DNA from: an uncultured Collinsella sp. | GTDB lineage: Bacteria > Actinomycetota > Coriobacteriia > Coriobacteriales > Coriobacteriaceae | NCBI GenBank assembly: GCA_900752345.1 | Contig: CAADVA010000243.1 | Coordinates: 1-7,059 of the forward strand | Reading direction: 5' to 3' | Length of the DNA stretch: 7,059 bases | In this document: positions 6,922 through 7,059 of the stretch, piece after piece | Numbering within the stretch: the stretch's first letter is position 1 | How the letters are laid out: each line of letters begins with the position of its first letter | Notes under the pieces: model-generated | Databases searched by the model: none | Told to the model about the DNA's origin: nothing | What the model saw: the letters and a program-made list of their open reading frames with translations, nothing else | Translations under genes and position numbers: made by a program

Positions 6922-6985
6922 AGGGGGCCTTTTGGGCTGGTGGGCGCGGGCGCGGTGGGGGGGGGGGAAACCGCGGCCCCCCCCC
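6900..6985. other. Low-complexity, probably misassembled junction
   Basis: The sequence becomes dominated by G and C homopolymers: 11 G at 6957-6967, then AAACCGCGG, then 9 C at 6977-6985. This forms a G-run/C-run inverted repeat unlike anything else in the window. It coincides with the point where the surface protein loses its expected signal peptide and where coding potential switches strand. I infer a chimeric or poorly resolved contig end. Confidence 0.6.
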
Positions 6986-7059
6986 TATGATACGGAGTTG
7001 GTCTATCCCAGCCTGTACTTCCGCAACACCGGGCGCACCACCACCGTGCAGCACGGTGC
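6986..7059 (+). CDS. Fragment of an unrelated coding sequence at the contig edge
   Basis: The last 74 bases read in one plus-strand frame beginning YDTELVYPSLYFRNTG and ending in TVQHG, with mostly G or C in third positions. No start or stop is present. The look is that of a cytoplasmic enzyme; a metallophosphoesterase-like H-G motif is a guess only. One minus-strand frame is also open, so the strand is not certain. It is probably not a natural neighbour of the surface genes. Confidence 0.3.
7042..7058. repeat. 17-bp palindrome at the right edge
   Basis: CACCGTGC and GCACGGTG flank a single A in perfect inverted symmetry. It lies at the very end of the window, inside the putative coding fragment. 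It may be chance in GC-rich code or may be linked to why the contig stops there. Confidence 0.5.

Noticed and set aside
6517..6990. 157-residue plus-strand open frame at the right end
   Set aside because: It is antisense to the surface protein and runs through the suspect homopolymer region; no recognisable features.

Overview
The window looks like a contig fragment from a high-GC gut actinobacterium. The best guess is class Coriobacteriia, perhaps Collinsella. This rests on GC-rich third codon positions, on two large secreted surface-type proteins, and on a C-terminal sortase signal of the LATTGD type. The assignment comes from style and memory, not from a search.

Both real genes lie on the minus strand, so the locus reads from right to left. 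At the right (6921 down to 5242) is a cell-wall-anchored protein. It has a unique N-terminal region, two copies of a beta-rich domain of about 115 residues, a Pro/Glu/Lys spacer, and a LATTGD plus hydrophobic plus KRRKH anchor. Its true N terminus and signal peptide are missing, because the upstream sequence (about 6900-6985) turns into low-complexity G/C runs that look like an assembly fault. The last 74 bases read best on the plus strand and probably belong to a different locus.

A 336-base intergenic stretch (4906-5241) separates the two genes and is unusually structured. It holds a tandem pair of related inverted repeats with 16-bp arms and 25-base loops, with a compensatory base change between the two copies. 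Next come a perfect 14-bp hairpin with a GGGGACAGGCACC core and a 13-bp inverted repeat followed on the minus strand by a T-rich tract. A good ribosome binding site then precedes the second gene.

The second gene (4905 down to the left edge) is open for all 1635 codons and runs out of the window without a stop. It encodes a very large secreted protein: signal peptide, acidic Ala/Asp/Pro linker, BspA-type leucine-rich repeats, several hundred residues of beta-sandwich-like sequence, then a helix-rich C-terminal part with a charged linker and a Gly-rich hydrophobic segment near the left edge. The two proteins are plausibly surface or adhesion factors. Nothing here shows that they act as one system or are transcribed together.

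No RNA gene, CRISPR array, transposase gene or phage gene was recognised. The long plus-strand open frames are antisense shadows caused by high GC.
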